Assembly (NCBI GenBank): GCA_965246905.1
Contig: CBDFFZ010000002.1
Span: 186,001-250,000, forward strand
Reading direction: 5' to 3'
Source of the DNA: UBA1952 sp965246905
GTDB taxonomy: Bacteria; Bacteroidota; Bacteroidia; Chitinophagales; Chitinophagaceae
DNA: 64,000 nt
Part shown: positions 51,263 through 60,858 of the stretch, piece by piece
Layout of the letters: every line of letters begins with the position of its first letter
Numbering within the stretch: position 1 is the stretch's first letter
Made by a program: the position numbers and the translations under genes
The notes under the pieces: model-generated
The model's input: the letters and a program-made list of their open reading frames with translations, nothing else
What the model was told of the DNA's origin: nothing
The model's database searches: none

Positions 51263-52260
51263 ATTACCTGTACTTCCCGTTCTAATTCAATACCGAATTT
51301 CTGCTGTACGGCGCCGATCACTTCTGCTGACAGCTGCCAGATTTCTGCGCCGGTAGCACTGCCGTAATTTACCAGCACCAGCGCCTGCGCCGCGTGTACA
51401 CCGGCATCGCCCTTACGGAACCATTTCAACCCGCACTGCTCAATAAGCCAGCCGGCAGGCACTTTTACCAAAAATTCATTGACGGAGTAGGAAGGCATTT
51501 GTGGATGCTCCGCCCGTAATGCGGCAAACTGCGCGACAGGAATAGTTGGGTTTTTAAAAAAGGATCCGGCATTGCCAATCACCGCCGGATCGGGCAGCTT
51601 GCTGCGCCGGATATTGATAACAGCCCGGGCAATATTTTTTACTGAAGGTGCCAGCTTCATTATCTCCAGCTCCGTATTGATAGCCCCGTAAGCGGTCCGC
51701 AATACCGGGTGCTTATTGAGCTTAAAGAGTACCGAGGTTACCAATACTTTACCTTTTAGCGAATGCTTGAAAATACTGTCGCGGTAGCCAAAATTGCAGG
51801 CTGCATTGCTTAGTGTAAGGAATTTTTTCTCCTCCCAGATCCATGCTTCCACTTCCTCAATCGTTTCCTTTACCTCTACCCCATACGCCCCGATATTCTG
51901 AATAGGTGAAGCGCCGGTAGTGCCTGGAATAAGCGCAAGATTTTCGATGCCGCCCAGATTCTTACCGATGGCAAAGAGCACGAAGTCATGCCAGAGCTCT
52001 CCGGCCTGTACGCGAACCCAGGTATGGTCTGCATCTTCCTTTTCAATAATGATTCCTTTAAGGCGGTTCAGCACGATAAGCGCCTCCACATTTTTAGTAA
52101 AAAGCACATTGCTGCCGCCGCCGAGTATAAGGCGCTCATTGCTCAATGTCGAAATTTCTTCAAGCTGCGCCTTATCCGTAAGCATTACTGCACAGCGGGC
52201 TGTTACCTCAATCCCAAAAGTATTATAAGGCTTTAGCGAAAGCGGATGTTGCGTCTCCAT
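51259..52260 (-). CDS. murB: UDP-N-acetylenolpyruvoylglucosamine reductase
   Basis: The 333-residue FAD enzyme reduces the enolpyruvyl group to form UDP-MurNAc in peptidoglycan synthesis. Landmarks are LKPYNTFGIEVTA, ERLILGGGSNVLFT for FAD binding, IPGTTGASPIQNIGAYGVEV, FGYRDSIFK, VIGNAGSFFKNP with the catalytic Ser, and WLIEQCGLKWFRKGDAGVH. It is a type I MurB by length and layout. It is cytoplasmic. The last bases overlap those of the histidine kinase gene on the other strand. Its start lies 3 bp after the stop of the dipeptide epimerase gene; both act on cell-wall components and are likely cotranscribed. Confidence 0.93.
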   Translation of the reverse strand: METQHPLSLKPYNTFGIEVTARCAVMLTDKAQLEEISTLSNERLILGGGSNVLFTKNVEALIVLNRLKGIIIEKEDADHTWVRVQAGELWHDFVLFAIGKNLGGIENLALIPGTTGASPIQNIGAYGVEVKETIEEVEAWIWEEKKFLTLSNAACNFGYRDSIFKHSLKGKVLVTSVLFKLNKHPVLRTAYGAINTELEIMKLAPSVKNIARAVINIRRSKLPDPAVIGNAGSFFKNPTIPVAQFAALRAEHPQMPSYSVNEFLVKVPAGWLIEQCGLKWFRKGDAGVHAAQALVLVNYGSATGAEIWQLSAEVIGAVQQKFGIELEREVQVI

Positions 52261-52263
52261 TTT

Positions 52264-53313
52264 TTAAGCAGGATTCATTTTAAGCGAAGGAAGCGGCTTG
52301 CCGAGGTAGCGCATGCCTAATCCGTTCTGTGCGCTTATATGCACTTCGCCTTTATTGTAGCTAAGCCCATCGGCAATATCTTCTGCTAATAATAGGGGGC
52401 CGTCTGCGTCTATCTCATCGGCAAGCGGTGCAAGATGCACGACTGCGGCGGTACCGAGCGAGCTTTCATTCATAGAGCCAAGCATTACTTTCAGGCCCAG
52501 TTGGCGCGCTTCCGCAATCATGCGCATAGCCGGTGTAATGCCACCGCACTTGGTAAGCTTTATATTGATACCGTGAAAGCTTTCTGCGCAACGGGCTACA
52601 TCTTTTTCCTCCACACAGGCCTCATCTGCAAACAGGGGAACAGGCGATATCCTTTTGAGCTCCCTCATCTCCTCCCAGGCATCTTTGGGCAAAGGCTGCT
52701 CTGCAAATTGCACGCCTAATTTTTGTAATTCCGGTAGCAGTCGCTTTGCCTCATCAAAAGTCCAGGCCTCATTCATATCCACCCGGAAAGGCTTATCTGT
52801 AGCAGCTCTCAGCGCATATAGCAAATCGAGATCACCTGCCCCGGCGAGCTTTATTTTGTACAAGGGCCAGGGATGCGCCTGCAGCTTAGCCACCATGTTT
52901 TCTGCAGTATCGATGCCAATAGTGTAGTCAGTAACCGGCTGCTGCTCCCATTTAATATTTAGCAGCTGATACAGCGGCGCCCTGCGCATTCTGGCAAAGA
53001 GATCCCAGCCGGCAATATCCAGCGCGCAGATCAGAAAATTATTTCCTGGAAATAAATGATGCAGAAAATGCCAGAAACGCTGCGGGTCTGTTAAGGCATA
53101 ACGCTCTATGACGTGCCGTCCTTTTTCCAGCGCCCCGATCATGCCTTCCACCGTAACGCCGTAGTAGTTTATTGCAGGTGCCTCGCCATAGCCGGTAAGC
53201 GGGCCTAACCCAAGGGAAACTACCAGCGAGGGTTGGTGCGTTTTGGTGCCTTTGGCAATGGTAAATGGATACTGAAAAGGTAAATTATAGTGATAATGAC
53301 GTAGCTGCAGCAC
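52264..53313 (-). CDS. Dipeptide epimerase (L-Ala-D/L-Glu type)
   Basis: The 349-residue protein belongs to the muconate-lactonising group of the enolase superfamily, L-Ala-D/L-Glu epimerase branch. The capping domain has GYGEAPAINYYGVTVEGMIG. Active-site parts are YKIKLAG (K-x-K), FRVDMNEAWTFDEA (first metal ligand), QFAEQPLPK, LFADEACVEEKDV, INIKLTKCGGI (second catalytic Lys) and MLGSMNESSLGTAA. Such enzymes epimerise the dipeptide released from murein so that it can be recycled. No signal peptide. The neighbour murB, 3 bp downstream, supports a cell-wall role. The gap upstream (53314-53574) has no gene, only fragments of common Bacteroidota-type intergenic repeats. Confidence 0.88.
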   Translation of the reverse strand: MLQLRHYHYNLPFQYPFTIAKGTKTHQPSLVVSLGLGPLTGYGEAPAINYYGVTVEGMIGALEKGRHVIERYALTDPQRFWHFLHHLFPGNNFLICALDIAGWDLFARMRRAPLYQLLNIKWEQQPVTDYTIGIDTAENMVAKLQAHPWPLYKIKLAGAGDLDLLYALRAATDKPFRVDMNEAWTFDEAKRLLPELQKLGVQFAEQPLPKDAWEEMRELKRISPVPLFADEACVEEKDVARCAESFHGINIKLTKCGGITPAMRMIAEARQLGLKVMLGSMNESSLGTAAVVHLAPLADEIDADGPLLLAEDIADGLSYNKGEVHISAQNGLGMRYLGKPLPSLKMNPA

Positions 53314-53525
53314 CGGTTGGATTTTTAGATTTATGATTGCTGATTTTTGATTTTGGTGTACGTTCCATAGTTATGCTGACACCGGGAAGCACCTTACAGC
53401 GACTTATGTTTCGTACGAGCCCACTTGCTGTGTGATCCTTCACTGCGCAATCAGTCTGAAGACTGAAAGCTACGTTCAGGATGACAAGTCGCTGAAGCCG
53501 GGCTCATACATAGCAAAGGTCTGCG

Positions 53526-53555
53526 AAAATCTGCGGCGCATCTGCGGGAGAAAAA
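53526..53555. repeat. Short dispersed repeat, copy 2
   Basis: AAATCTGCGGCGCATCTGCG followed by GGAGAAAAAG is nearly the same as 46722-46748. It lies between polA and the epimerase gene. Confidence 0.5.
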
Positions 53556-53574
53556 GCTAAGCTACAGGATACGA

Positions 53575-56421
53575 TCAATGCGCCTCAAGCCAGTTGGCAC
53601 CGCTACCGGCTTCTGCTACAACCGGCACGCCGTTAGGTAATTCCATCGCGCCTTCCATCCCTTCTTTGATAAGCGCTTTTACTTCCTCTACCTCGTTATC
53701 CGGCACATCGAAGATGAGCTCATCATGCACTTGGAGGATCATCTTTGCCTGGAGATTGCGCTTTTTTAATTCCCGGTGCACACGGATCATTGCCAGCTTG
53801 ATCATCTCTGCCGCTGTACCCTGTATGGGCATATTAATGGCATTGCGCTCTGCAAAACCCCGCACTGTGGCATTGCCGCTCAGGATATCGCGAAGCCAGC
53901 GCTTACGGCCCATGATCGTTTCGGCATACTGTACCTCACGCGCGCGGGCAATGTTGCTGTCCATATAAGCTCTGATGCCGGGATACTGGATAAAATAATT
54001 CTCGATCATCGTCTTTGCCTCGCTGCGCGGAATACCCAGCACATCGGCCAGCCCAAATGCGCTCTGCCCATAGATGATCCCGAAGTTTACCGCTTTCGCG
54101 CGGCTGCGCATATCTTTTGTTACGGCCTCTTCCGCTATGCCAAATACTTTTGCGGCCGTAGCGGTGTGAATATCCTTGCCTTCCTTAAAGGCGCTGATCA
54201 TGCCTTCATCGCCCGATAGTGCCGCAATAATGCGCAGCTCTATCTGCGAATAATCTGCCGATACCAGTTGCCAGCCATCGCCGCGCGGGATGAATGCCTT
54301 GCGTATCTCCCGGCCTTTCTCGCTGCGGATTGGTATGTTCTGCAGGTTGGGATTGTTGGAGCTCAGGCGGCCCGTTACGGCGACGGTTTGATTAAAGGAA
54401 GAATGAACCCGGCCCGTTTTTGAATTGATCAGCAGCGGCAGCGAATCCACATAAGTGCTTTTCAGTTTGCTCAGCTGACGGTACGTAAGAATATCCTCAA
54501 CCACCACATGCTTATTGCGAAGCCTCGAGAGTACATCCTCGCCTGTAGCATACTGACCGGTCTTTGTTTTCTTGCCACCGCCTTCGATCTTCATCAGGTC
54601 AAAAAGCACCTCGCCCAGCTGCTTCGGTGAGCCGAGGTTGAAGCGTACTCCTGCATGTGCATATACGGCTTCCTCGGCGGCTTTAATATCCCGATCAAGC
54701 TCTGCGGAGTAGGCATTCAGGAAGGGCACATCCACACCCACGCCGCCAAATTCCATATCCACCAATACCGGTACCAGCGGATTCTCTACATTTTCAAAAA
54801 GATTGCGCATGCCCTCACTGTCAAGCATGGAATTGAAAGCTTCTTTAAGCTGCCAGGTTACATCGGCATCTTCGGCCGCATATTCTTTTACCTGTTCTAT
54901 AGGTGCATCCCGCATGGTAAGCTGTCCCTTTCCTTTTTTGCCAATAAGGGTTTCTATAGATACCGGCTGATAATGGAGGTATTTTGCGCTCAGCGCATCC
55001 ATATTCCGCTTGCCATCGGGCTCAGTGAGGAAATGCGCGAGCAGCGTATCCCAGAGCGTGCCCTTCGGCTCGATGCCGTACCATTTCAGGATAAGCAGAT
55101 CGTACTTAATATTCTGCCCTACCCACACCACATCCTCCCGCGCAAAAAGCGGCTTGAACAGCTCCAGTATTTCCAAAACTTTTTCACGCTCCGGTGGCAC
55201 CGGTATATAATGCCCTTCGCCTTTTATCCAGCAGAAGGAAAGTCCTACAAGCTCGGCTTCATTTGCATCGATGCCGGTAGTTTCTGTATCGAACGATATC
55301 TCCGGCTGCTGCATCAATTGCGCAATCAGCTCTTGTATGGTTTCTGTCTCCGTATGCAGGTGATAAATGTGTGGTGTATCCTCGATCGTTGCAAGCACCG
55401 CAGGCAGTTCTTCCAGGATATCCTCCAGCTCTCCGGCCCCGAATACCGGCTCTGCGGTATGCTTCTGTGGCAGCGCATTGCCAAACAGATCCATTGAAAC
55501 GGGCCTGGGTGCAGCCGGTGCGCCGCCATCAAAGGCCTCCCCAAGGATTCTCCGCCCCATTGCCTTGAATTCAAGCTCGGTAAAAATCTCCTCCAGCGCC
55601 GGGCGGTTCCATTCCTTAATGCGGAAATCTTCTTCATGAAAAGCCACCGGCACATCTGTAATGATCGTTGCCAGCTGCTTGCTCATCAGGGCGCTTTCGC
55701 GGCCTGCCCGTATCTTCTCGCCCATCGCGCCCTTTATATTATCGGCTGCTTCGAGTACGCCTTCCACCGTGCCGTATTCCGCTAAAAGCTTGGACGCGGT
55801 CTTTTCGCCCACGCCGGGTATGCCGGGAATATTATCCACCGCATCACCCATCAATCCAAGAATATCAATTACCTGATCCACCCGCTTAATGCTCCACTTC
55901 GCGCACACTTCTGCCTCGCCCAGGATCTCCGAAGGGTTGCCCATGTACGATGGCTTGTAGATAAAAACATTCTCCCGCACCAGCTGACCGAAGTCCTTAT
56001 CCGGCGTTACCATATACACGGTATAGCCAAGTGCTGCGGCCTCGAGCGCCAGCGTGCCGATCACGTCATCCGCCTCGTAGCCGGGGTACTGCATACAGGG
56101 CAGCGAGAAGCCTTCTATAATGCGGCGTATATCCGGGATGGATGATTTGATGTCTTCTGGCTGCTCCTGCCGGTTGGCTTTGTAAGCCGCAAACAGATTG
56201 GTGCGGTGTACATCAGTATCGCTTTTGCCGCCTTCAAAAACCACGGCAAGGTGCGAGGGCTTTTGCTTATTGATAAGCTCAACGAGCGTATTGGTAAAGC
56301 CGAACTGCGCATTGGTATTGCGGCCCATCGACGTAATGCGGGGATTGCGATGCAGGGCAAAATAAGCGCGGTATATAAGCGCCATTGCATCCAGCAGAAA
56401 GAGTTTTTTTTCGGGTACCAT
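53575..56421 (-). CDS. polA: DNA polymerase I
   Basis: The 948-residue enzyme has all three parts. The 5'-3' exonuclease domain (residues 1-300) has LFLLDAMALIYRAYFA, GYEADDVIGTLA, TPDKDFGQLV and IPGIPGVGEKTASKLL. The 3'-5' exonuclease domain has SFDTETTGID, NIKYDLLIL and YAAEDADVTW, and seems active. The polymerase domain has NLQNIPIRSEKGREIRKAFI, SADYSQIELR, AVNFGIIYGQSAFGL and the QVHDELIFDV motif. It acts in Okazaki fragment processing and repair. The start at 56421 is chosen because the family begins with (M)-x-KKLFLLDAMALIYR and a TACCTTTA box lies 8 bp upstream; an open frame to 56583 is not supported. Confidence 0.95.
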   Translation of the reverse strand: MVPEKKLFLLDAMALIYRAYFALHRNPRITSMGRNTNAQFGFTNTLVELINKQKPSHLAVVFEGGKSDTDVHRTNLFAAYKANRQEQPEDIKSSIPDIRRIIEGFSLPCMQYPGYEADDVIGTLALEAAALGYTVYMVTPDKDFGQLVRENVFIYKPSYMGNPSEILGEAEVCAKWSIKRVDQVIDILGLMGDAVDNIPGIPGVGEKTASKLLAEYGTVEGVLEAADNIKGAMGEKIRAGRESALMSKQLATIITDVPVAFHEEDFRIKEWNRPALEEIFTELEFKAMGRRILGEAFDGGAPAAPRPVSMDLFGNALPQKHTAEPVFGAGELEDILEELPAVLATIEDTPHIYHLHTETETIQELIAQLMQQPEISFDTETTGIDANEAELVGLSFCWIKGEGHYIPVPPEREKVLEILELFKPLFAREDVVWVGQNIKYDLLILKWYGIEPKGTLWDTLLAHFLTEPDGKRNMDALSAKYLHYQPVSIETLIGKKGKGQLTMRDAPIEQVKEYAAEDADVTWQLKEAFNSMLDSEGMRNLFENVENPLVPVLVDMEFGGVGVDVPFLNAYSAELDRDIKAAEEAVYAHAGVRFNLGSPKQLGEVLFDLMKIEGGGKKTKTGQYATGEDVLSRLRNKHVVVEDILTYRQLSKLKSTYVDSLPLLINSKTGRVHSSFNQTVAVTGRLSSNNPNLQNIPIRSEKGREIRKAFIPRGDGWQLVSADYSQIELRIIAALSGDEGMISAFKEGKDIHTATAAKVFGIAEEAVTKDMRSRAKAVNFGIIYGQSAFGLADVLGIPRSEAKTMIENYFIQYPGIRAYMDSNIARAREVQYAETIMGRKRWLRDILSGNATVRGFAERNAINMPIQGTAAEMIKLAMIRVHRELKKRNLQAKMILQVHDELIFDVPDNEVEEVKALIKEGMEGAMELPNGVPVVAEAGSGANWLEAH

Positions 56422-56429
56422 TTGTGCGC

Positions 56430-56437
56430 TAAAGGTA
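56430..56437 (-). promoter_or_regulatory. -7 box for polA
   Basis: On the minus strand this reads TACCTTTA, 8 bp before the ATG at 56421; it supports that start over the longer frame. Confidence 0.4.
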
Positions 56438-56637
56438 AGCGAATGTGGGTGGGTTTTTTGGGGGTTAAGCGGACGGAAGCCGATGGCGCAGTCGTGGCGT
56501 TGGCACCATTCATCTGTTGAATTAGTATTGAGCTTTTCCTGCATTACGTAAGCGCCAATGCTGATTCGCTCTAAAACAGGCATGGCATTGCCCGCTTCGG
56601 CTACTAATTCCCAACTCCTAATTCCCGATTACCGCCG

Positions 56638-56645
56638 TACTTTTG
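56638..56645 (+). promoter_or_regulatory. Bacteroidota-type -7 box for the kmo-recJ operon
   Basis: TACTTTTG matches TAnnTTTG and lies 23 bp before the ATG of the monooxygenase gene. Confidence 0.45.
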
Positions 56646-56668
56646 AGGGCAACACCCAATAAATAAAA

Positions 56669-58069
56669 ATGCCCCGTTCCGTAACCATCCTGGGCGCCGG
56701 GCTGGTAGGCTCACTGCTTGCCATCCTGATGCGCCGCCGCGGCTATCCCGTTACCATCTATGAGCGCCGCCCTGATATGCGCAAAGCATCCCTCATAGCA
56801 GGCCGCTCTATCAATCTTGCTATGAGCACCCGCGGCTGGCGCGCCCTGGAGCTTGCCGGCCTTAAAGAAGAAATGGAGCAGCTGGCCATTCCCATGAGTG
56901 GCCGCTACCTGCACCAGGCTGATGGCTCAACTGCCTTTCAGCCCTACGGTAAAAACGGTGAAGCCATCTACTCTATAAGCCGCGGAGAGCTCAATAAAAG
57001 ATTGATGACGCTGGCCGAAGAACAGGGCGCACAAATCAATTTTAATCACCGTTGTACCAACGCGGATATATTCACCAATACCCTGCATTTTGAATATGAT
57101 GGAGATGCAAAGCAATCCGAATTCCGAATTCCGGGTTCCGTAATAAAAACAGATCTGCTGTTTGGCGCCGATGGTGCCTATTCGGCGCTGCGTAAAAGCT
57201 ATACTTATCTCGACCGCGTAAATGCATCCCAGCACTTTATCGAGCATGGTTACAAAGAGCTCAACATCCCGCCTGCGGAAGATGGCAGCTGGCGCATGGA
57301 AAAACAGGCATTACATATCTGGCCGCGCAAGAATTTCATGCTTATCGCGCTGCCCAATACGGACGGCTCTTTTACCTGCACCCTCTTCTTCCCGTATGAA
57401 GGAAGCCCTTCTTTTGCTTCACTGAAAACCCGCGCAGATGTACAGGCATTCTTCGAAAAAGAATTCCCGGATGCGGTGCCTATGATGCCAACGCTGCTCG
57501 ATGATTATTTTAATAACCCCACGGCATCCTTGATTACCACACACATCTTCCCCTGGCATTTTGAAGATAAAAGCGCCCTCATTGGCGATGCGGCACATGC
57601 CATTGTACCGTTTTATGGTCAGGGTATGAATGCAGGCTTCGAAGATTGCTCCGTGCTGGATGGCCTGATGGAAAAGCATGGGGATGACTGGGAAACGATC
57701 CTGCCGGAATACCAGACTAAGCGCAAAACAAACGGCGATGCCGTAGCTCAGCTTGCCTTGCTCAACTTTACAGAGATGCGCGACAAAGTAGCCGACCCGC
57801 ATTTCCTCCAAAGAAAAAAAATAGAGAAGGAATTGGGCATCCGCTACCCTAAGCAGTTTACTTCAGTGTACGAGATGGTATCTTTTTCACACACGCCCTA
57901 CGATACTGCCCTGCGCTGCATTAAAGAGCAGGATGCCTTACTGGCGCGTATTATGGACGAGGGAGATTTTAACGCTAACAGCGAAGACAAAAATTTTATA
58001 AACAAAATGGATAGCTGGATGGCAGACTATCATAATGCGGTCCAAAGCCTGGACCGGGGAGGGGCCTGA
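56669..58069 (+). CDS. kmo: Kynurenine 3-monooxygenase
   Basis: The 466-residue FAD monooxygenase hydroxylates L-kynurenine to 3-hydroxykynurenine with NADPH and oxygen. Landmarks are VTILGAGLVGSLLAILMRRR (FAD Rossmann motif), the KMO-specific AGRSINLAMSTRGWRAL, IYSISRGELNKRLM, FGADGAYSALRKSY, and DAAHAIVPFYGQGMNAGFED for the FAD ribityl site. The length is typical for bacterial KMO. The C-terminal region lacks clear membrane helices, as in bacterial enzymes. No other kynurenine-pathway gene is adjacent; the product could go towards NAD or be degraded. Its stop overlaps the recJ start (TGATG), so the two are translationally coupled. Confidence 0.92.
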   Translation: MPRSVTILGAGLVGSLLAILMRRRGYPVTIYERRPDMRKASLIAGRSINLAMSTRGWRALELAGLKEEMEQLAIPMSGRYLHQADGSTAFQPYGKNGEAIYSISRGELNKRLMTLAEEQGAQINFNHRCTNADIFTNTLHFEYDGDAKQSEFRIPGSVIKTDLLFGADGAYSALRKSYTYLDRVNASQHFIEHGYKELNIPPAEDGSWRMEKQALHIWPRKNFMLIALPNTDGSFTCTLFFPYEGSPSFASLKTRADVQAFFEKEFPDAVPMMPTLLDDYFNNPTASLITTHIFPWHFEDKSALIGDAAHAIVPFYGQGMNAGFEDCSVLDGLMEKHGDDWETILPEYQTKRKTNGDAVAQLALLNFTEMRDKVADPHFLQRKKIEKELGIRYPKQFTSVYEMVSFSHTPYDTALRCIKEQDALLARIMDEGDFNANSEDKNFINKMDSWMADYHNAVQSLDRGGA

Positions 58070-59805
58070 TGAATACGAAACGGTGGACGCTGAAACAATA
58101 TGACGAAGAAGCAGTAGCGCAGCTGGCAATAGACCTGCCCAATGTAACGCCGGCAACCTGCAAGCTGCTGGCATCGAGAGGTATAAAAAATTTAGAAGAG
58201 GCGAGATTGTTCTTCCGCCCGGAGCTGGCGCACCTGCACGATCCGTTTCTTATGCGCGGCATGAAGCGGGCTGTAGAGCGCATTACGGAAGCTATAGAAT
58301 GGCATGAGCGCATCATGGTGTACGGTGATTATGATGTAGATGGCACTACATCCGTAGCCGTTGTTTACTCCTTCCTTCGGGAGCAGTACCCGAAAGGTGA
58401 TATCTCCTTTTACATACCGCACCGCTACCGCGAAGGCTATGGCGTAAGCAAGGCAGGCATTGATTTTGCACACGCACACGGCTATACGCTGATGATCACG
58501 CTCGACTGCGGGATAAAGTCGGCGGTGCTGGTAGATTATGCACAGAAGCTGGGCATCGATGTGATCATCTGCGATCACCACTTGCCGGATGATACGCTGC
58601 CCAATGCTTTTGCCATTCTCAACCCCAAACAGCCGAAATGCACTTACCCATATAAGGAGCTAAGCGGCTGTGGCATTGGCTTTAAGCTCATACAGGCGCT
58701 GGCCGTAAAGCTGAAGCTGCCGGAAGAAAGCTATACAGTGTACCTTGATCTTGTGGCCACTTCCATAGCTGCCGATATTGTGCCGATAGATGGCGAGAAC
58801 CGCATCCTTGCCTTCTACGGCATCAGGAAAGTAAACGACGATCCGAGCCTTTCTATCAAAACCCTGAAAGACCTGGCAGGCATCACCCGCGAGCTGCACA
58901 TTGCCGATCTTGTATTTGTGATTGGCCCCCGCGTAAATGCTGCAGGCCGTATGGATGATGCAAAGAAAGCCGTAGATCTGTTCATAGAAAAAGACCCGGA
59001 AGAATCTATCCGCTTTGCGGAGATGCTGCACTCGGATAATTACGACCGTAAGGAGGTAGATAAGAACATCACCGCAGAAGCCCTGCTGCTCATACAGACG
59101 GATGCAGTAATGATAGCCCGGAAAAGCACCGTGCTCTATCAGCCGCACTGGCACAAGGGCGTGGTGGGTATTGTAGCTTCCCGCCTGATCGATCATTATT
59201 ACCGGCCTACTATTGTGCTTACGCAAAGCAATGGAAAGGTAACCGGCTCCGCGCGCTCCATTCGCGGCTTTAATATTTACGAAGCAATACACGAGTGCCG
59301 CGACCTGCTCGAAAGCTATGGCGGCCACTTTTACGCTGCCGGCATGACCATGCACCCGGATCATGTGGCGGCATTTGCCGAGCGCTTTGAGGAGGTGGTA
59401 TCACAGCGCATCTCCCCGGAGCTTTTAATTCCTGAAATAGAGATTGATGCAGAGATCAGCTTCTCGGATATCCGCCCTTCTTTTTATAAACTATTGGAGC
59501 AATTCGAGCCCTTTGGCCCTACCAATCTGCGGCCGGTTTTCCTTACCCGGAATGTGAGCGATTATCACGGCTACTCGCGTGTGGTAAAGGAAATGCACCT
59601 GCGTTTTGTAGTAAGCCAGCCCGGCCAGCCGGCAGTGGAAGGCATCGGCTTCGGGATGGCGGAATACTATGATATGCTGAGCCACGGCCCGGTGGACCTG
59701 CTCTATACAATCGATGAAAATGAATTTCAGGGCACTACAAAGTTGCAGATTAAAGTGCTGGATGTGCGGCCTGCTGGCGGCTCATCATTGAAATCCTCTG
59801 GATAA
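58069..59805 (+). CDS. recJ: Single-stranded-DNA-specific exonuclease RecJ
   Basis: The 578-residue DHH-family nuclease degrades single-stranded DNA 5'-3' in recombination and mismatch repair. Motifs in order are YGDYDVDGTTS (motif I), ITLDCGIKS (II), ICDHHLPDD (III, the DHH itself), LDLVATSIAADIVP (IV) and, in the DHHA1 domain, GSARSIRGFNIYEAIHECRD and YGGHFYAAGMTM. An OB-fold (residues about 460-570) closes it. The length is normal. The start codon overlaps the kmo stop. The pairing of recJ and kmo seems to have no functional reason and may only reflect a shared promoter. No terminator was seen downstream. Confidence 0.95.
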   Translation: MNTKRWTLKQYDEEAVAQLAIDLPNVTPATCKLLASRGIKNLEEARLFFRPELAHLHDPFLMRGMKRAVERITEAIEWHERIMVYGDYDVDGTTSVAVVYSFLREQYPKGDISFYIPHRYREGYGVSKAGIDFAHAHGYTLMITLDCGIKSAVLVDYAQKLGIDVIICDHHLPDDTLPNAFAILNPKQPKCTYPYKELSGCGIGFKLIQALAVKLKLPEESYTVYLDLVATSIAADIVPIDGENRILAFYGIRKVNDDPSLSIKTLKDLAGITRELHIADLVFVIGPRVNAAGRMDDAKKAVDLFIEKDPEESIRFAEMLHSDNYDRKEVDKNITAEALLLIQTDAVMIARKSTVLYQPHWHKGVVGIVASRLIDHYYRPTIVLTQSNGKVTGSARSIRGFNIYEAIHECRDLLESYGGHFYAAGMTMHPDHVAAFAERFEEVVSQRISPELLIPEIEIDAEISFSDIRPSFYKLLEQFEPFGPTNLRPVFLTRNVSDYHGYSRVVKEMHLRFVVSQPGQPAVEGIGFGMAEYYDMLSHGPVDLLYTIDENEFQGTTKLQIKVLDVRPAGGSSLKSSG

Positions 59806-59874
59806 ATTACCCGTGAAAGTGTGTGCTTTTTTATATGAAAGCTATTGAATGCACTTCGTCATTCTCCTGAAAGA

Positions 59875-60858
59875 CTACCGCACCCAAACAGTCACTAAAA
59901 AACCCTGCGCATCATCCATAAAATCCTGTACAGGTTTAAAACCCGTCTCGGCAGCAAGCTGTGCTACCTGATCTGTTGTGTATTTATGCGATACCTCTGT
60001 ATGTATTGTTTCGCCTTCGGAAAAGGAAAAACTTTTTCCGGCGGCGCTAAGGCTTACCTGCTGTGGCTTCCGGCTCACTAAATAGCTTTTACAGGTGCCC
60101 GTATCAGGATCATAAACCGGGTAGTGGTAATAATCAGCCACATTAAAATCTGCCCCAAGCTCCCGGTTGATGCGATGTAACAGATTAAGATTGAAATCCC
60201 GGGTAAAACCTCCGGCATCATTATAAGCCGCAAGTATCTTTTCAGGAGATTTTTTCAGGTCGACGCCAATCATCAGGTAATCGCCCTTGCGCATGGCATC
60301 GTGCAATGCGATGCAAAACTGACCGGCTTCATCCGGCGGCATATTACCAATGTTTGCGCCCATAAACAGAATGGCTTTCCGCCGGGGGGATCGCTCATAG
60401 CAGGCTTTCAGCATGGGAATATATTCGCCGTTCAGCCCTTTCATCTTTAAGCCGGGAATCGCTACTGGCAAATGCGCTTCCAGTTGCCTGATAACATTCT
60501 CCGAAATATCGATCGGGTAATAAGTTGCATCCGCGCCTGCGCCAATAATGCTGCGCAGCAGGTGGGTGGATTTGCTGGCATCACCTGCGCCCAGCTCTAC
60601 GACATCCAAAACGGGGCCTTCCTTTAAAAACAGCGCCGTAAGCGCGCCGGCATGAGCCCGTATAATTTCGTCTTCACAGCGCGTGAGGTAATATTCCGGG
60701 CAGCTCATGATCTGTTGAAAGATCCGGTCGCCCTTGGCATCATAAAAATATTTTGAGCTCAACCTTTTCGGCTCGCCGCCAAGACCTTCGAGCACTTCCG
60801 CCAGAAACGCTTCCTTATTGGTTGGCTGTGTCTCCGGCGCTATAACTTCTTCATTCAT
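59875..60858 (-). CDS. egtD: L-histidine N-alpha-methyltransferase EgtD
   Basis: The 327-residue cytoplasmic enzyme trimethylates the alpha-amino group of histidine with three SAM to form hercynine. Family landmarks are LSSKYFYDAKGDRIFQQIMS, PEYYLTRCEDEII, VVELGAGDASKSTHLL (SAM-binding), YYPIDISENVI, FMGANIGNMPPDEA, YNDAGGFTRDFNLNLLHRIN and TEVSHKYT near the end. The gene start overlaps the egtB stop by 4 bp, so the two are coupled. Together the products make the ergothioneine precursor hercynyl(gamma-glutamyl)cysteine sulfoxide; no egtA, egtC or egtE is adjacent, as in many bacteria with minimal clusters. Last gene of the redox operon. Confidence 0.93.
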   Translation of the reverse strand: MNEEVIAPETQPTNKEAFLAEVLEGLGGEPKRLSSKYFYDAKGDRIFQQIMSCPEYYLTRCEDEIIRAHAGALTALFLKEGPVLDVVELGAGDASKSTHLLRSIIGAGADATYYPIDISENVIRQLEAHLPVAIPGLKMKGLNGEYIPMLKACYERSPRRKAILFMGANIGNMPPDEAGQFCIALHDAMRKGDYLMIGVDLKKSPEKILAAYNDAGGFTRDFNLNLLHRINRELGADFNVADYYHYPVYDPDTGTCKSYLVSRKPQQVSLSAAGKSFSFSEGETIHTEVSHKYTTDQVAQLAAETGFKPVQDFMDDAQGFLVTVWVR

